64,000 bases of DNA from Verrucomicrobiota bacterium (GTDB lineage: Bacteria; Verrucomicrobiota; Lentisphaeria; JABSQK01; JAJFLO01): NCBI GenBank assembly GCA_021772615.1, contig JAJFLQ010000187.1, positions 16,370 through 80,369 of the forward strand, given 5' to 3'. The position numbers and the translations under genes were made by a program. Below the pieces are notes generated by a model, which saw only the letters and a list, made by a program, of their open reading frames with translations, had not been told where the DNA came from and searched no databases. Below, piece by piece: positions 1 to 9,437 of the stretch (the stretch's first letter is position 1; each line of letters opens with the position of its first letter).

Positions 1-70
1 CGCCAAAACCATGAGTATGACTGGAGTTTGGTTCCGGAGTAACAGTGTCGCGCGACGATCGTGGCTTAGC

Positions 71-3000
71 TCACTGAACGTCCAGGCGCACGACGCTGCC
101 GGTCTCTGGTGCGGCTTCGTCGTAGCCAATGATGAATAATCGTTCAGGATCTATTTTTCCATTCTCTACCAGATAGTCGCTCACGGCCTTCGCACGACTG
201 TTGGCCAGATGCCTGAGGTCATCACTACTGCATGTGATGCTGTCCAGGACCGCTGCGCGCATTTGCTCTGACGTTGCATCTGGAGACTCCGTGTCTTTGG
301 CGCCTTCCGCCTTATCGCCATCGTCATATTCTTCGCTCCCGTCGCCGTTGGACTCGATCGGTTGCCGCAATGTCACGAACGCCTCCCGCAGAAAATTCCG
401 TCGTTCCTCGTCGCTGAGTACGACATCGGCGGCGGGCACGGGCACCTTGCCGCGGCTCTGGTCATCTCTCAATTTCGCACGCACCAAATTCTGCTCGAGA
501 AGGCGTACACGCAACGTGCGTGCATCCTGTTCCGGTTCAATTGAGCCTCGAATGCCCAGATTTACACCCGGCCGACTGTGAAGCGCCTTTGCGAGCGACT
601 TGAGAATCGCGTGGTTCGCAGCGTCGACCTGGGCATTGCCGGGCTGAAACGTAATGACGTCCAAAGGTTGTTCGGATCCCACGACGGAAGCCAACGCGGC
701 GAACGGCGAGGTGACAACACGAGTCAGCATATTTCTCAGCGTTCGAATGATCGTGCGACCGATCTTAAACTCTGGATCGTCAAGGTCGCCCTCGATCGGC
801 ACGTCCAGGGTAATCACGCCGGCACGGTCACGCAGCAGGGCAATGGCCTGCTTTAGCGGAAGTCCAATGGCATCGTCGCTCGTTACCTTATCCGCCAGGC
901 GGAATTGATCGAGCACAACAACGTTCCCGGCGGAGAGCTGCCGGTTGCGTACTGCGTATCGCAAGTTTACGCCTAATTTACCCTGTCCTATTGTGTAACC
1001 CAGATAGCGCCCTGAGTAGGGTGTGAACGGCGATAGCTCCAGATTGGAGCACGCTACGGCAAGGTCCAGAGACAGCGATTCGTCGAACGGATTCGCTGCT
1101 CCTGATATGGAAATTGGCGCGCGTCCATCGAGGAGACCATGAAGGCCGATGGTTGCTTGTGTTTCCGGATTCGAGTCCAGGCCGGTGACCTTACCGCCGA
1201 ATTCGGAAAGTGCGGCGTCGAACCGGGGCGATGCCGTGAGGTCCGAAAACTGGAATGTCGCATTCTCAAGAGTGACCCGGGCAAGCGAGAGCGCCGGAGC
1301 CGGAACCGCCGTCGCGGGTATTGTGGATGTCGCAGTGGCGGGAGACGCCGCCGTCTGCATGCGAACCAGTTGTGTGACATTCATTGATCCGTCTTCTCGT
1401 ATGACCATCGCGCAGAATGGCGCCCGCAACGTCAGGTCTTCGACGTGCAGTGACGGTGGTGCAGACTCCCAGGATACACCCGAAAACGACAATGAATCCC
1501 AACTGAACAGGCGCTCGCCATTGTGATTGTCGATCACTGAGAAATCCTCGATCGACAATGTGCCGGTGCCGCTTACGGCCGGCGTACGGTCCGACATCAT
1601 GAAGCGTATGTCCGCCACCGCGTCTATGTGACCGTCAACCACCGTTACCAGCAGTTGCTCGGCGAAATACGGCTGAAACATGGGAATGTCGATGCCCCGA
1701 AGACTGAGGCTGCACGTGCCGCCAGGCGGATTTGCCGTGAACGTACTGGTGATGCCTACTTCTTGATCTTCGCCGAGTTGCGCGGAGATGTCAAGGTTGC
1801 TCGACGCGTCGGGCTGGTTTGTGATGTTCGTCGCGGTCACGTCAATACGGCTCAGCGTTAACGTGACAGATTCCGAAGGAACATGGTCGGTCCATGCCAC
1901 GTTATGATCGCGAATCGCGGCACGACGTATGTCCACCTGCCAGGCGTCTGTGCTTGTTTCGGTTTCGGCTGGTTCTTCATCTGCCTGACTGGTACTGCCT
2001 GCTGGTGAGACAGCGGCAATGTCTTTTCGATCGAAAGGTCTCTGCCAGTTTAGCTTATTGTCCGCAGATCGTTCGAAATTGAACGTAGCCGAGGTAGATG
2101 TGATGTCTTCCACGATCACGCTCGAAGCGCCTGAGTCCACATAAAGTCCGGTCATGCTGAAGACGCCGAGATCACCAAGCACCGTGTCCGTATCTACATC
2201 GCGCAGCTTCACGTCGGCGATAGCCAGTTTCGGCAACAACACGCGTTGGCCGTTTTCCGCGAGCAGGCCGTCGGCGGTGATCGCGCCGACCGCCAGCATG
2301 AGATGCACCGGTGTCGCAAGCCCGGTGTCACGATAGTCAATGCTCCACCGACTCAGTTGTAAACGGTCCAGTGCAACCGTCCAGATAGCCGGTGCTGCCG
2401 CGCCGGCCGCAGGTTCTGGCTCTGTCACGGCATCGGTGGCGGCATCGGTGGCGGCATCGGGCGCACCAATGTGTTCGATATTGAGCGAACCGTCCGCGAG
2501 CCGCTCCAGGCTGATCACGGCGTCGTCTATCGTTACATGACCGATTCGGAAATCGGTATCCGGCCAACCCGCTTCGATCCCGCCGACATGCAGATTCGGA
2601 ATCTCGACGACCGGATCCGGCGCCGCGACAGATCCGGAGATGACGAGTGACGTAACACGTGTGTTGAGTGCGGTGACGCAGACATGCGCCTGCGGCGCGG
2701 CGGTCACCGAGATTTCACAATCAACCGTCACGATTCCGTCGAGCACGCGGGCACGAACAGCCGGCTGGTAAAACGGGGCGTACTTCGAGATAGGAATGCC
2801 GTCGACGACCACGTCACCGCTGAACGAGGGTGGTGTCACTGCAACGTTGCCTGCGATACTCAATAACTCGCCGACTTCGGACGTTGCGGAGAACACGAGA
2901 TTTGCCGTCGTGTCGGCCGCTGTACTAAGGCCGGATATCTCAAGATCTATCGGTGCGACAATAGTTTCGAAGTTGGCGTTCGCTGAGGCATCGGAATATC

Positions 3001-4105
3001 GCACCGTCGCTGCATTGAGCATAATTGCGTCGATCTTGAGCATGGGTTGCTCAGCGATTGGTGGACGGCCCGCAGCGGGTTTCGCGTCGCTACCCGGCGA
3101 TGCCGGAGTTAATGCGGTCAGTTGCGCGATGTCACCGTTACCCAATCGGTCTATATTGAGGCGCAGGCGGTCGCACGTGATGTGTTGCACATGCCATTCA
3201 CCGGCATCGACGCGGCTCGGCGCCAGCGCGACCTGCAGGTGGGGTAGATTGACAAAGGGGCGGCCCTCCAGATCCTCTACATTGACATCGCGCAGCGTCA
3301 CACTGCCCTCGACCGTGATCTCCGGGGCAACACCGACCGAACCCGCGAGCCGTATCTTCGCCTCCGCGTCGACGACGGCGCGCCTTACGTCAACGACATG
3401 AGCCTCGGGGACATAAGGCAGGTAGTCCGTAAGCGCAAGGTCCCGGACGGACGCACTAAGGTTGCCGACCGGTGCATGCACGGCCGCTACCCCGTTCCAG
3501 GTGGCGGCGATCACGGCGCGATTCAACCGTGCATCGATCGTCACAGCACATGGCGCATCATCCGGTTGTGGAGACGTCGACACGTCTGTCGCGCGTAGAT
3601 GCAGACCTCCGATACTGTGCCTGTGTGTCACCACGTGATCATCTACGACAACGTGAGCGCGTTGGATTGCTATTACCGCGATTCTCAGAGGTTTTGACTT
3701 GTCCTCTTCTCTAGTATCAGTATCCGGGCGATCCGGCTCGGCCGAGATGAGATCAGAAAAATTAAACGTTGTGTCGCTCAGCCGCCGAATACGAATATGC
3801 GGTTCATCGATAACAATGCGATCGACCGCGGGCTTGCCGACAAGTGTTGTCCAACGCAAATCCACGATCAGCCGGTCCACCGCGATGAACGCACTGTCAT
3901 CACGATTATCGATGCATACGCCTTCTGCGGTGAGGCGCAAGAGAAACGGGTTGAAAGACAGACGACGGACCGACACCTCCCTATGCAAAGCGTCGGATGC
4001 CTTTCGAGTCACCGTGTTGCGCACCCAGATCGGCATCATTAACCATAGTGCGGCGATTGCGGCGACCAATACTGGTGCACCATAAATTTTTGCGTTTCGG
4101 CGCAT
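71..4105 (-). CDS. DUF748/AsmA-like envelope protein, 1344 aa
   Basis: The start is placed at 4105 because a GAGGAGG Shine-Dalgarno lies 8 nt upstream; a longer frame to 4195 lacks this. The protein has an uncleaved N-terminal membrane anchor (about residues 8-27) and then about 1100 residues of repeated beta-rich AsmA/DUF748 segments with Ala/Pro-rich linkers. The C-terminal part (about 1145-1344) begins with an F-x-P-G-x-x-x-V-D motif and ends with an OmpA-like region (LANSRAKAVSDYL), as is usual for DUF748 proteins. AsmA-like proteins are periplasm-spanning and several are implicated in phospholipid transport to the outer membrane; that role is inference here. An acidic low-complexity stretch (GDGSEEYDDGDKAEG) interrupts the C-terminal domain. 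It is transcribed away from metY across a 613-nt gap containing a palindromic repeat. Confidence 0.85.
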   Translation of the reverse strand: MRRNAKIYGAPVLVAAIAALWLMMPIWVRNTVTRKASDALHREVSVRRLSFNPFLLRLTAEGVCIDNRDDSAFIAVDRLIVDLRWTTLVGKPAVDRIVIDEPHIRIRRLSDTTFNFSDLISAEPDRPDTDTREEDKSKPLRIAVIAIQRAHVVVDDHVVTHRHSIGGLHLRATDVSTSPQPDDAPCAVTIDARLNRAVIAATWNGVAAVHAPVGNLSASVRDLALTDYLPYVPEAHVVDVRRAVVDAEAKIRLAGSVGVAPEITVEGSVTLRDVNVEDLEGRPFVNLPHLQVALAPSRVDAGEWHVQHITCDRLRLNIDRLGNGDIAQLTALTPASPGSDAKPAAGRPPIAEQPMLKIDAIMLNAATVRYSDASANANFETIVAPIDLEISGLSTAADTTANLVFSATSEVGELLSIAGNVAVTPPSFSGDVVVDGIPISKYAPFYQPAVRARVLDGIVTVDCEISVTAAPQAHVCVTALNTRVTSLVISGSVAAPDPVVEIPNLHVGGIEAGWPDTDFRIGHVTIDDAVISLERLADGSLNIEHIGAPDAATDAATDAVTEPEPAAGAAAPAIWTVALDRLQLSRWSIDYRDTGLATPVHLMLAVGAITADGLLAENGQRVLLPKLAIADVKLRDVDTDTVLGDLGVFSMTGLYVDSGASSVIVEDITSTSATFNFERSADNKLNWQRPFDRKDIAAVSPAGSTSQADEEPAETETSTDAWQVDIRRAAIRDHNVAWTDHVPSESVTLTLSRIDVTATNITNQPDASSNLDISAQLGEDQEVGITSTFTANPPGGTCSLSLRGIDIPMFQPYFAEQLLVTVVDGHIDAVADIRFMMSDRTPAVSGTGTLSIEDFSVIDNHNGERLFSWDSLSFSGVSWESAPPSLHVEDLTLRAPFCAMVIREDGSMNVTQLVRMQTAASPATATSTIPATAVPAPALSLARVTLENATFQFSDLTASPRFDAALSEFGGKVTGLDSNPETQATIGLHGLLDGRAPISISGAANPFDESLSLDLAVACSNLELSPFTPYSGRYLGYTIGQGKLGVNLRYAVRNRQLSAGNVVVLDQFRLADKVTSDDAIGLPLKQAIALLRDRAGVITLDVPIEGDLDDPEFKIGRTIIRTLRNMLTRVVTSPFAALASVVGSEQPLDVITFQPGNAQVDAANHAILKSLAKALHSRPGVNLGIRGSIEPEQDARTLRVRLLEQNLVRAKLRDDQSRGKVPVPAADVVLSDEERRNFLREAFVTLRQPIESNGDGSEEYDDGDKAEGAKDTESPDATSEQMRAAVLDSITCSSDDLRHLANSRAKAVSDYLVENGKIDPERLFIIGYDEAAPETGSVVRLDVQ

Positions 4106-4533
4106 GATTACCGCCTCCTCAGTCAGTCTCCCAAATCCGTGAACCAATGCCCATCTCTCGGATGGTGAAACTACCCGTACGGCAAGATTTGTCAATTACG
4201 TAATGCACCGGTATACAGGTATACCGGCGTGCAGATTGTGGAACCGGTAAGGCAATGAAATAGGCAGATCGATACGGCAACGTCCTGCACCTTGGTCGCG
4301 GTTTACAAAATCCAGTAAGCGATGAATAGGCCGTGGAGCGGACCGCGAATAGGCGCCAATGGACGCGAATCGACAGTTAGGGCCGTCCACCGTTACCGCG
4401 TCTTGTATTGCCCTCACAGCGCTGGGGCGGTCATCTCCGCTTGGAGTGCGAGAGGGGCGCGAGCCGTTTCGTTTCGGGTCGGCGGTCGGGTGAGTCGGGT
4501 GAGTCGGGTGCCAAAACGCGGACCCGACGATCT
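4106..4533. other. intergenic region with short GTCGGGTGA tandem repeats
   Basis: No convincing gene is present. At 4485-4510 a 9-bp unit GTCGGGTGA occurs almost three times, and GACCCGAC at 4521-4528 is its partial inverse, so a stem could form just before the palindromic repeat that starts at 4534. The open frames here lack a Shine-Dalgarno and resemble no family. Confidence 0.5.
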
Positions 4534-4628
4534 GTTGTTGGAGTTCACACTTTAGTGTGGGTTTCACGTCACGCTTAGCAATGCCGCATGGTATTGCGCA
4601 AGCACGCTGAAGCGCGAACTCCAACAAC
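4534..4628. repeat. BIME-like palindromic repeat, copy 1
   Basis: A 95-bp element bounded by a perfect 13-bp inverted repeat, GTTGTTGGAGTTC (4534-4546) and GAACTCCAACAAC (4616-4628). Each arm carries its own hairpin next to the GGAG tetranucleotide: CACAC-TTTA-GTGTG at 4546-4559, and CGCT-GA-AGCG in the right arm. The same design recurs at 22724-22815 (opposite orientation) and 28126-28225. A GGAG-type tetranucleotide beside a palindrome, in inverted pairs, is the layout described for REP/BIME elements. Confidence 0.85.
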
Positions 4629-4647
4629 CTGCAGAATCGCTTGTGTT

Positions 4648-4682
4648 GTTGGCGTTCATACCGAAGAGCGAACAGCCCCAAC
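4648..4682. repeat. short degenerate copy of the palindromic repeat
   Basis: GTTGGCGTTC at 4648-4657 faces GAACAGCCCCAAC at 4670-4682, repeating the GTTGG-x-GTTC / GAAC-CCAAC ends of the neighbouring 95-bp element with the hairpins lost. It lies between that element and the metY stop codon. The short match makes the assignment tentative. Confidence 0.45.
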
Positions 4683-4718
4683 GAAAGGTGTGCTCACCTT
4701 GTCTCTGTCGTTCCGAGA

Positions 4719-6005
4719 TCACACCGCGGCGAAGGCCTGCTTGAGATCGTCCAGAAGATCGTCGATGTGCTCGATACCTACGGAAAGCCGGACGAGATCC
4801 GGTGTGAGGCCGCTGGCCCGCTGCTGCTCTTCGGATAGCTGGGAATGCGAGGTGCTCGACGGGTGCAGCACCAGGCTCTTGGCGTCGCCGACATTGGCGA
4901 GATGTGAAAAGAGCTTTAATCGGTCGACAAAAGCCGAGCCGGCGGTGACGCCGCCCTTGATGCCGAAAACGACCATGCCGCCGAATCCGCGCTTGAGGTA
5001 CTTGCTTGCCACCGGGTAGGTAGGATCGTCTTCGAGGCCCGGGTACCGTACCCAACTCACCTTGTCGTGGGACTTCAGGTAGGATGCTATCGCCGTTGCG
5101 TTTTCGCAGTGGCGCTGCATGCGCAGCGGCAGTGTTTCCAGGCCTTGGAGAAACATCCACGCATTGTCCGGCGATATACACGCACCGAGATTCCGCAGCG
5201 GCACGAGCCGCATTCTCATGATGAACGCAACAGGGTTGAGATCGCCAAGGTCGTGGGCGTAGCGCAGGCCGTGGTAGCCAGTATCAGGTTCATTGTAGAG
5301 CGCGAACTTCTTGTCGGTCCAGTCAAATTTTCCGGCGTCAGCCACAATGCCGCCGATTGCGGTACCGTGTCCGCCCATCCATTTCGTGAGTGAATTTATA
5401 ACAATATCGGCGCCGTGATCGATTGATTTCAGCAAATACGGGGTGGTAAAGGTGCCGTCAACGATAAGAGGAAGATGATGCTTTTTGGCGACTGCGGACA
5501 CCGCTTCGATATCGGTGAATTCCAATACCGGATTGCCAATTGATTCGATATAGATTGCGCGCGTCTTATCTGTTACCGCCGCGTCGAATGCCGCTGGATT
5601 GCGACAGTCGACGAACCGGGTCGTGATGCCGAATTGCGGCAGGATGCTGTCAAACATCGTATAGGTACCGCCATAGAGATTTGAGGCGGAGATAATCTCG
5701 TCGCCACACGAGCAGATGTTGACGATTGTATTGTGTACGGCAGCAGTTCCGGAGGCCAACGCGAGGGCGGCGCCGGCGCCTTCGAGTGCTGCGACGCGTT
5801 GCTCGAGCGTGTCCTGCGTGGGGTTCATGATGCGGGTGTAGATATTGCCGAATTCTTTCAGCCCGAAAAGATTAGCGGCGTGTTCGGTGTTGTTGAACAC
5901 ATAGGATGATGTCCGATACAGCGCGACACCCCGTGCATTAGTTGTAGGGTCCGGTGTTTGCCCGGCGTGCAGGCAGTGGGTTTCGAATCGATGGTTCTCG
6001 CTCAT
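4719..6005 (-). CDS. metY: O-acetylhomoserine sulfhydrylase (PLP enzyme)
   Basis: A Cys/Met-metabolism PLP enzyme (fold type I) predicted to make homocysteine, or a related thioether, from O-acetylhomoserine and sulfide in the cytoplasm. The 428 aa length is typical of MetY and longer than the roughly 380-400 aa gamma-synthases. The N-terminal FETHCLHAGQTPDP, the substrate loop YTRIMNPT, the SGTAA loop near residue 87 and the Schiff-base lysine K208 in SLTKWMGGHG are all present. The end matches the family (SLVLHPSSTSHSQLS and SVGIEHIDDLLDDL). The start has a GAGG 7 nt upstream. A hairpin in the leader (6037-6050, ACCCC/GGGGT) may separate it from the methyltransferase upstream. No SAM riboswitch is visible in the 107-nt leader. 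Confidence 0.95.
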   Translation of the reverse strand: MSENHRFETHCLHAGQTPDPTTNARGVALYRTSSYVFNNTEHAANLFGLKEFGNIYTRIMNPTQDTLEQRVAALEGAGAALALASGTAAVHNTIVNICSCGDEIISASNLYGGTYTMFDSILPQFGITTRFVDCRNPAAFDAAVTDKTRAIYIESIGNPVLEFTDIEAVSAVAKKHHLPLIVDGTFTTPYLLKSIDHGADIVINSLTKWMGGHGTAIGGIVADAGKFDWTDKKFALYNEPDTGYHGLRYAHDLGDLNPVAFIMRMRLVPLRNLGACISPDNAWMFLQGLETLPLRMQRHCENATAIASYLKSHDKVSWVRYPGLEDDPTYPVASKYLKRGFGGMVVFGIKGGVTAGSAFVDRLKLFSHLANVGDAKSLVLHPSSTSHSQLSEEQQRASGLTPDLVRLSVGIEHIDDLLDDLKQAFAAV

Positions 6006-6036
6006 GTCTTACCTCGGTTTTGGATGTTGGTTGGAT

Positions 6037-6050
6037 ACCCCTGCCGGGGT
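6037..6050 (-). terminator. small hairpin between methyltransferase and metY
   Basis: ACCCC-TGCC-GGGGT forms a 5-bp stem 61 nt after the methyltransferase stop and 32 nt before the metY start. There is no T-run after it on the minus strand, so it could be a weak terminator or just a leader hairpin. Confidence 0.25.
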
Positions 6051-6112
6051 GAATCGTTGCGTGGCATGCCGCTCTGTGCGCAGCATTCACATATTGGATT
6101 CATGATTTGCAG

Positions 6113-6952
6113 TTAAATTTCCCGTCCCAGCCCGTCCTTCTTCTTGAGCAAAAGTGCGACGTGCATGCAGCGCCACAGCTTTTCATCGCATTGCCGGGAC
6201 AGGCGGAGGTCTCTGTGGTGCAGCGTCGTGGCGATTTTCTTGCGGATGCCGTCCGGGGCAGGCAACGCGTACAATGGAAATGCCCATTTCGAGCATCCCA
6301 GAAAGCCCTGCACGGCGTCGATTTCGAAAACCTTTTCGATCGCCGCGAATGTACTCCGCTCGAAGGGCCATTCCCAGGCGGCATCGGATTGAAATGGTCG
6401 ATAAAGCCGACGAATGCAGCGAATCGGCAATGACGTCGTCATGGGATCGTAGCTGACGATGATGCCACGACGGCTCAATTTACTATTGAGGCGGTGGAGA
6501 AATGTCTCGAAATGTTCAAAGTGATGCATTACGCCGTAGGCATAAATCACGTCGAACTCGCCTTCATCGAATTCGGGTGAGAGGAAATCCACGGCCATGG
6601 CGCGCGCATCGGGACAATCGAGCCGCAGGAGTTTTTGCGCCAAACGCGAAATACCCCGGTTACTCAGATCGATACCGATGTACTGCCGGGCGTTTGTTGC
6701 GAGAAATGGGCTTAGTGTGTTGCCGCTGTAGCACCCAAGATCAAGAATTTTCTTGTCGCTTAGGTCCCCAAGCCATTGCTTATGAAGCTCGTAGGCGTCG
6801 GTCTTGATGCGTACATCGGTTCGGAAACGGCTGAAAGGGCCATTACGGACGTGCGACCACGTTTGTGTCATCACACTGCGACATGGCCGCGGGTTATCGT
6901 AATAGACAGCCTGGCGGTGATTCAATGCCAGCATTGACTTCGTTTTATTCAT
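6113..6952 (-). CDS. class I SAM-dependent methyltransferase
   Basis: A 279-aa Rossmann-fold methyltransferase. Motif I is KILDLGCYSGN (about residues 68-78), followed by the acidic end of beta2 (YIGIDLS) and motif IV/post-I DVIYAYGVMHHFEHFE, which is typical of the Methyltransf_11/25 group. The substrate cannot be read from the sequence. The C-terminal third (WEWPFERSTF and onwards) is not a familiar domain; its arrangement suggests a small-molecule, lipid or sugar methylase rather than an rRNA enzyme. The first ATG has no good Shine-Dalgarno; a second ATG at 6934 is an alternative. It is transcribed toward metY with 107 nt between them, so co-transcription is possible. Confidence 0.85.
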   Translation of the reverse strand: MNKTKSMLALNHRQAVYYDNPRPCRSVMTQTWSHVRNGPFSRFRTDVRIKTDAYELHKQWLGDLSDKKILDLGCYSGNTLSPFLATNARQYIGIDLSNRGISRLAQKLLRLDCPDARAMAVDFLSPEFDEGEFDVIYAYGVMHHFEHFETFLHRLNSKLSRRGIIVSYDPMTTSLPIRCIRRLYRPFQSDAAWEWPFERSTFAAIEKVFEIDAVQGFLGCSKWAFPLYALPAPDGIRKKIATTLHHRDLRLSRQCDEKLWRCMHVALLLKKKDGLGREI

Positions 6953-7128
6953 TCAGGATCGACACAAGAGTTTCGATCACTGTCCTGCCGTGAACGGCAA
7001 TTGTCGATGCCGAGGAGGTGGAGGAGCGTGATTGGGTCTGCGGTGCGAGGACAGGCGGGCCTCCTGACACGGCTGCCAAATCCGTCGATAAACCTAGTTG
7101 ATGCATCCGTCTGCTGCGGAAAGTAGCC

Positions 7129-7572
7129 TCAGGGTATTTTCGATACCAACCCCCAATACAATGAAAATTCACGGATAACACGGTTAAATTCATCGAAATC
7201 CACCGGCTTTGTGATATACGAGCAGGCACCGCTTTGATACGATCTTGCGATGTCCTCGTCACGGTCGCTAGTCGTCAACATGACCACCGGGATTTTGTTG
7301 TGATCCGGCGACTTCTTGAGCTCTTCCAACACTTCGAATCCGTTAATGCGCGGCATGTTAATATCCAGAAGTATGAGGCCGGGCCGCCGCGCCGATTCGT
7401 ATGGTGCGCGATTGAAAATGTAGTTCAGCGCCTCCTCGCCGTTGGAAACGACGGCGAGAAGGTTCACTAAATTGGCCTCTCTGAACGCATCGCGCACCAT
7501 CGCGACATCGTCTTCATTGTCTTCTGCCAGAAGGATTTCCAGTATCTTTGCTGGTTTCCGAAATTCGTACAT
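7129..7572 (-). CDS. Rcp1-like single-domain response regulator
   Basis: A stand-alone receiver domain of 147 aa with no output domain. The acidic pocket is AEDNEDD (about 16-22), the phosphoacceptor is D70 in LILLDINMP and the conserved lysine is K122 in YITKP. The insertion NRAPYESARRPGL before the phosphoacceptor strand and the ARSYQSGACSYITKPVDF segment are characteristic of the Rcp1 family of response regulators, partners of phytochrome-type and other histidine kinases. The start at 7572 has AAAGGA 8 nt upstream; the frame could extend to 7614 without such a site. It lies 167 nt downstream of the histidine kinase at 7740-9437, which is its likely partner. Confidence 0.92.
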   Translation of the reverse strand: MYEFRKPAKILEILLAEDNEDDVAMVRDAFREANLVNLLAVVSNGEEALNYIFNRAPYESARRPGLILLDINMPRINGFEVLEELKKSPDHNKIPVVMLTTSDRDEDIARSYQSGACSYITKPVDFDEFNRVIREFSLYWGLVSKIP

Positions 7573-7739
7573 CGTTGCGTTCCTTTGATCGTGTTCATCG
7601 GCCCGGTTCCTCACGGATAGGTTTACTCTAGTGCCCGATCTCTAAAAAAACAACTGCGCAATAATGCCCGTACGCGGGCCGCCTGCGTGAGACACATGTC
7701 TTAAGCTATCCACCTTGCGTGCGTTGCGGTGTCGCCGGC

Positions 7740-9437
7740 TCAGCGTGTGAGGAGAATACTGAATGTCGAACCCTCTCCTTCACGGCTTTCGACCTCCAGG
7801 CGGTATCCCAGCACCTTGCACAAAGACTGTGAGATACTGAGCCCAAGTCCGGTGCCGGAGTGTTTGCGCGATATACTCGTATCCGCCTGCTGAAAGGCCT
7901 CGAAGATCACGGAAATTTTCTCTTGCGGAATACCGGATCCGGTGTCGATGATATCGATCCGAATCGGGATGTTTATTTCGGATACGGTAATCTTTACCGT
8001 TATGCTGCCGGAATTCGTAAACTTAATAGCGTTACCGATCAAGTTTATCATCACCTGCTTCAAGCGCACTCGATCCGTGTCTATCGGGGCAATGTTCGGG
8101 GGGACAATTTCCACGATATCAAGATTCTTGTCGCGAACCTGGGTTTCAAATTGGCGCGTGACCTCATGTACCAGCTCGTCCAGCCGTTCTTCGGTGATGT
8201 CCAGCCGCACTTTTCCGGACTCAATCTTCGACAGGTCCAGAATACTGTTGATCAGCGTGAGCAGATGTTTGCCGTTCTCACAGATTCGGTTGACGTAGAC
8301 CAGTTCCTTCTCGGAAAGGTTTTCGTCTTTGTTTTTCAGGACGATGTTGGCAAAGCCAATCACCGAATTTAGGGGTGTACGTAGTTCGTGGCTCATGTTC
8401 GCCAGGAAGATGTTCTTGTGGCGGTTGGCTTCCAGCGCACGGTCACGAGCCAGGACGAGGTCGTAGTTGACCTGTTTGAGCTTCTTCTGAGTATTCTGCA
8501 CCTTCTCCAGTGCATTCTGGCCATCCTTGAAGGTCATGAAGTAGTCTATGATCAAACCGGCCAACGGCATGAGATACACGAGTATTTTTATGAAGTGGGC
8601 AATATTGAAGTGGTTGTCGAAGAGCGCCCGTGAGCCTGCGGCCATGTGAACATGAAGGACGACGTTGGGTATTACGCTCAACCAGATGCCGTATGAAAAG
8701 AGGCTGGGGCGGCGGCGATGAAACCGCGACAGTATCTTGACGCCGGCATAGGCGAACAGCGCCAACGGTACGAGGTCGTACGGTCGATAGATGAAGCCCC
8801 AAAGCGGTTTATCTGCATAAAGTGTCTGTGGAACACAGTCCCGAAGTATAAGAATCTGCACCATTGCGCAGATCGCGAGCGCCACCAGAATTGTCGTAAT
8901 AACGATGTTACGAATGTCGGAACGGTAGTCTTTTTTCTGGCTGTAGAGGATCGCACGGACACCAATAGCGAGCACCAGGACGTGACCCACTCTGCAAAGC
9001 GCCCAGATCAACGGCGCCAGTTGCAGGTTATGCTGCGATTTTCGCAGGAAGTGATCCGTGAGCGGCCCATGCAGCATGTCCAGCGTGCCGGCGCACAACA
9101 GCGCGATACCTACGATCGGGATGATCGCGCTGCGACTGATGCGGAAATGTGTGAGAGTAAAGACTGCTGTCAGGAATACGGTACAGAAGGCGCACCATTC
9201 CATGATGCTGTGGGTAAAGCTTGCCGAAATCTCCTGCAGGAACGGCGTGGCGGTGTCACGGGACGGTATGTTCCAATCTACCGAAATTGGGATGGGCCGC
9301 GTGTAGGTAACAAAGTCAACACGTACGAGGTTGAGCACAAACGGAATCGTGCACAGAACCACCGTGGCGACGATCATTTTCTGAGAAATGCTGGATTTGT
9401 TGTCGGAAGGTGGCGGCCGTGGGCTCATGCGGTTCAT
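7740..9437 (-). CDS. membrane sensor histidine kinase with MASE3-like sensor
   Basis: A 565-aa kinase. The first 300 residues contain about eight hydrophobic segments (near 19-38, 79-99, 105-125, 140-162, 175-198, 215-235, 244-262, 275-300). The motif CAGTLDMLHG followed by WALCRVGHVLV resembles MASE3 integral membrane sensors; this assignment is from pattern memory. A short coiled coil leads to HisKA with H348 in NMSHELRTPLNS, then HATPase_c with the N box NLIGNAIKFT, DTGSGIP and GTGLGLSIS. There is no receiver or PAS domain. Its ATG overlaps the stop of the upstream response regulator by 4 bp (ATGA at 9434-9437), so the two are translationally coupled. The ligand is unknown. Confidence 0.93.
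   Translation of the reverse strand: MNRMSPRPPPSDNKSSISQKMIVATVVLCTIPFVLNLVRVDFVTYTRPIPISVDWNIPSRDTATPFLQEISASFTHSIMEWCAFCTVFLTAVFTLTHFRISRSAIIPIVGIALLCAGTLDMLHGPLTDHFLRKSQHNLQLAPLIWALCRVGHVLVLAIGVRAILYSQKKDYRSDIRNIVITTILVALAICAMVQILILRDCVPQTLYADKPLWGFIYRPYDLVPLALFAYAGVKILSRFHRRRPSLFSYGIWLSVIPNVVLHVHMAAGSRALFDNHFNIAHFIKILVYLMPLAGLIIDYFMTFKDGQNALEKVQNTQKKLKQVNYDLVLARDRALEANRHKNIFLANMSHELRTPLNSVIGFANIVLKNKDENLSEKELVYVNRICENGKHLLTLINSILDLSKIESGKVRLDITEERLDELVHEVTRQFETQVRDKNLDIVEIVPPNIAPIDTDRVRLKQVMINLIGNAIKFTNSGSITVKITVSEINIPIRIDIIDTGSGIPQEKISVIFEAFQQADTSISRKHSGTGLGLSISQSLCKVLGYRLEVESREGEGSTFSILLTR

Noticed and set aside
2796..3401. 201-aa plus-strand frame over the DUF748 gene
   Set aside because: Antisense shadow in a GC-rich gene with no family match.
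4564..5181. 205-aa minus-strand frame at the metY 3' end
   Set aside because: Overlaps metY in another frame and the palindromic repeat; Arg/His-rich without motif.
6006..6112. SAM riboswitch upstream of metY
   Set aside because: The gap is only 107 nt and shows only one 5-bp hairpin, without the core elements.
7640..7680. Rho-independent terminator between the kinase and Rcp1-like genes
   Set aside because: The GCCCG/CGGGC hairpin (7666-7679) and the T7 run on the minus strand are about 14 nt apart, too far for a classical terminator.
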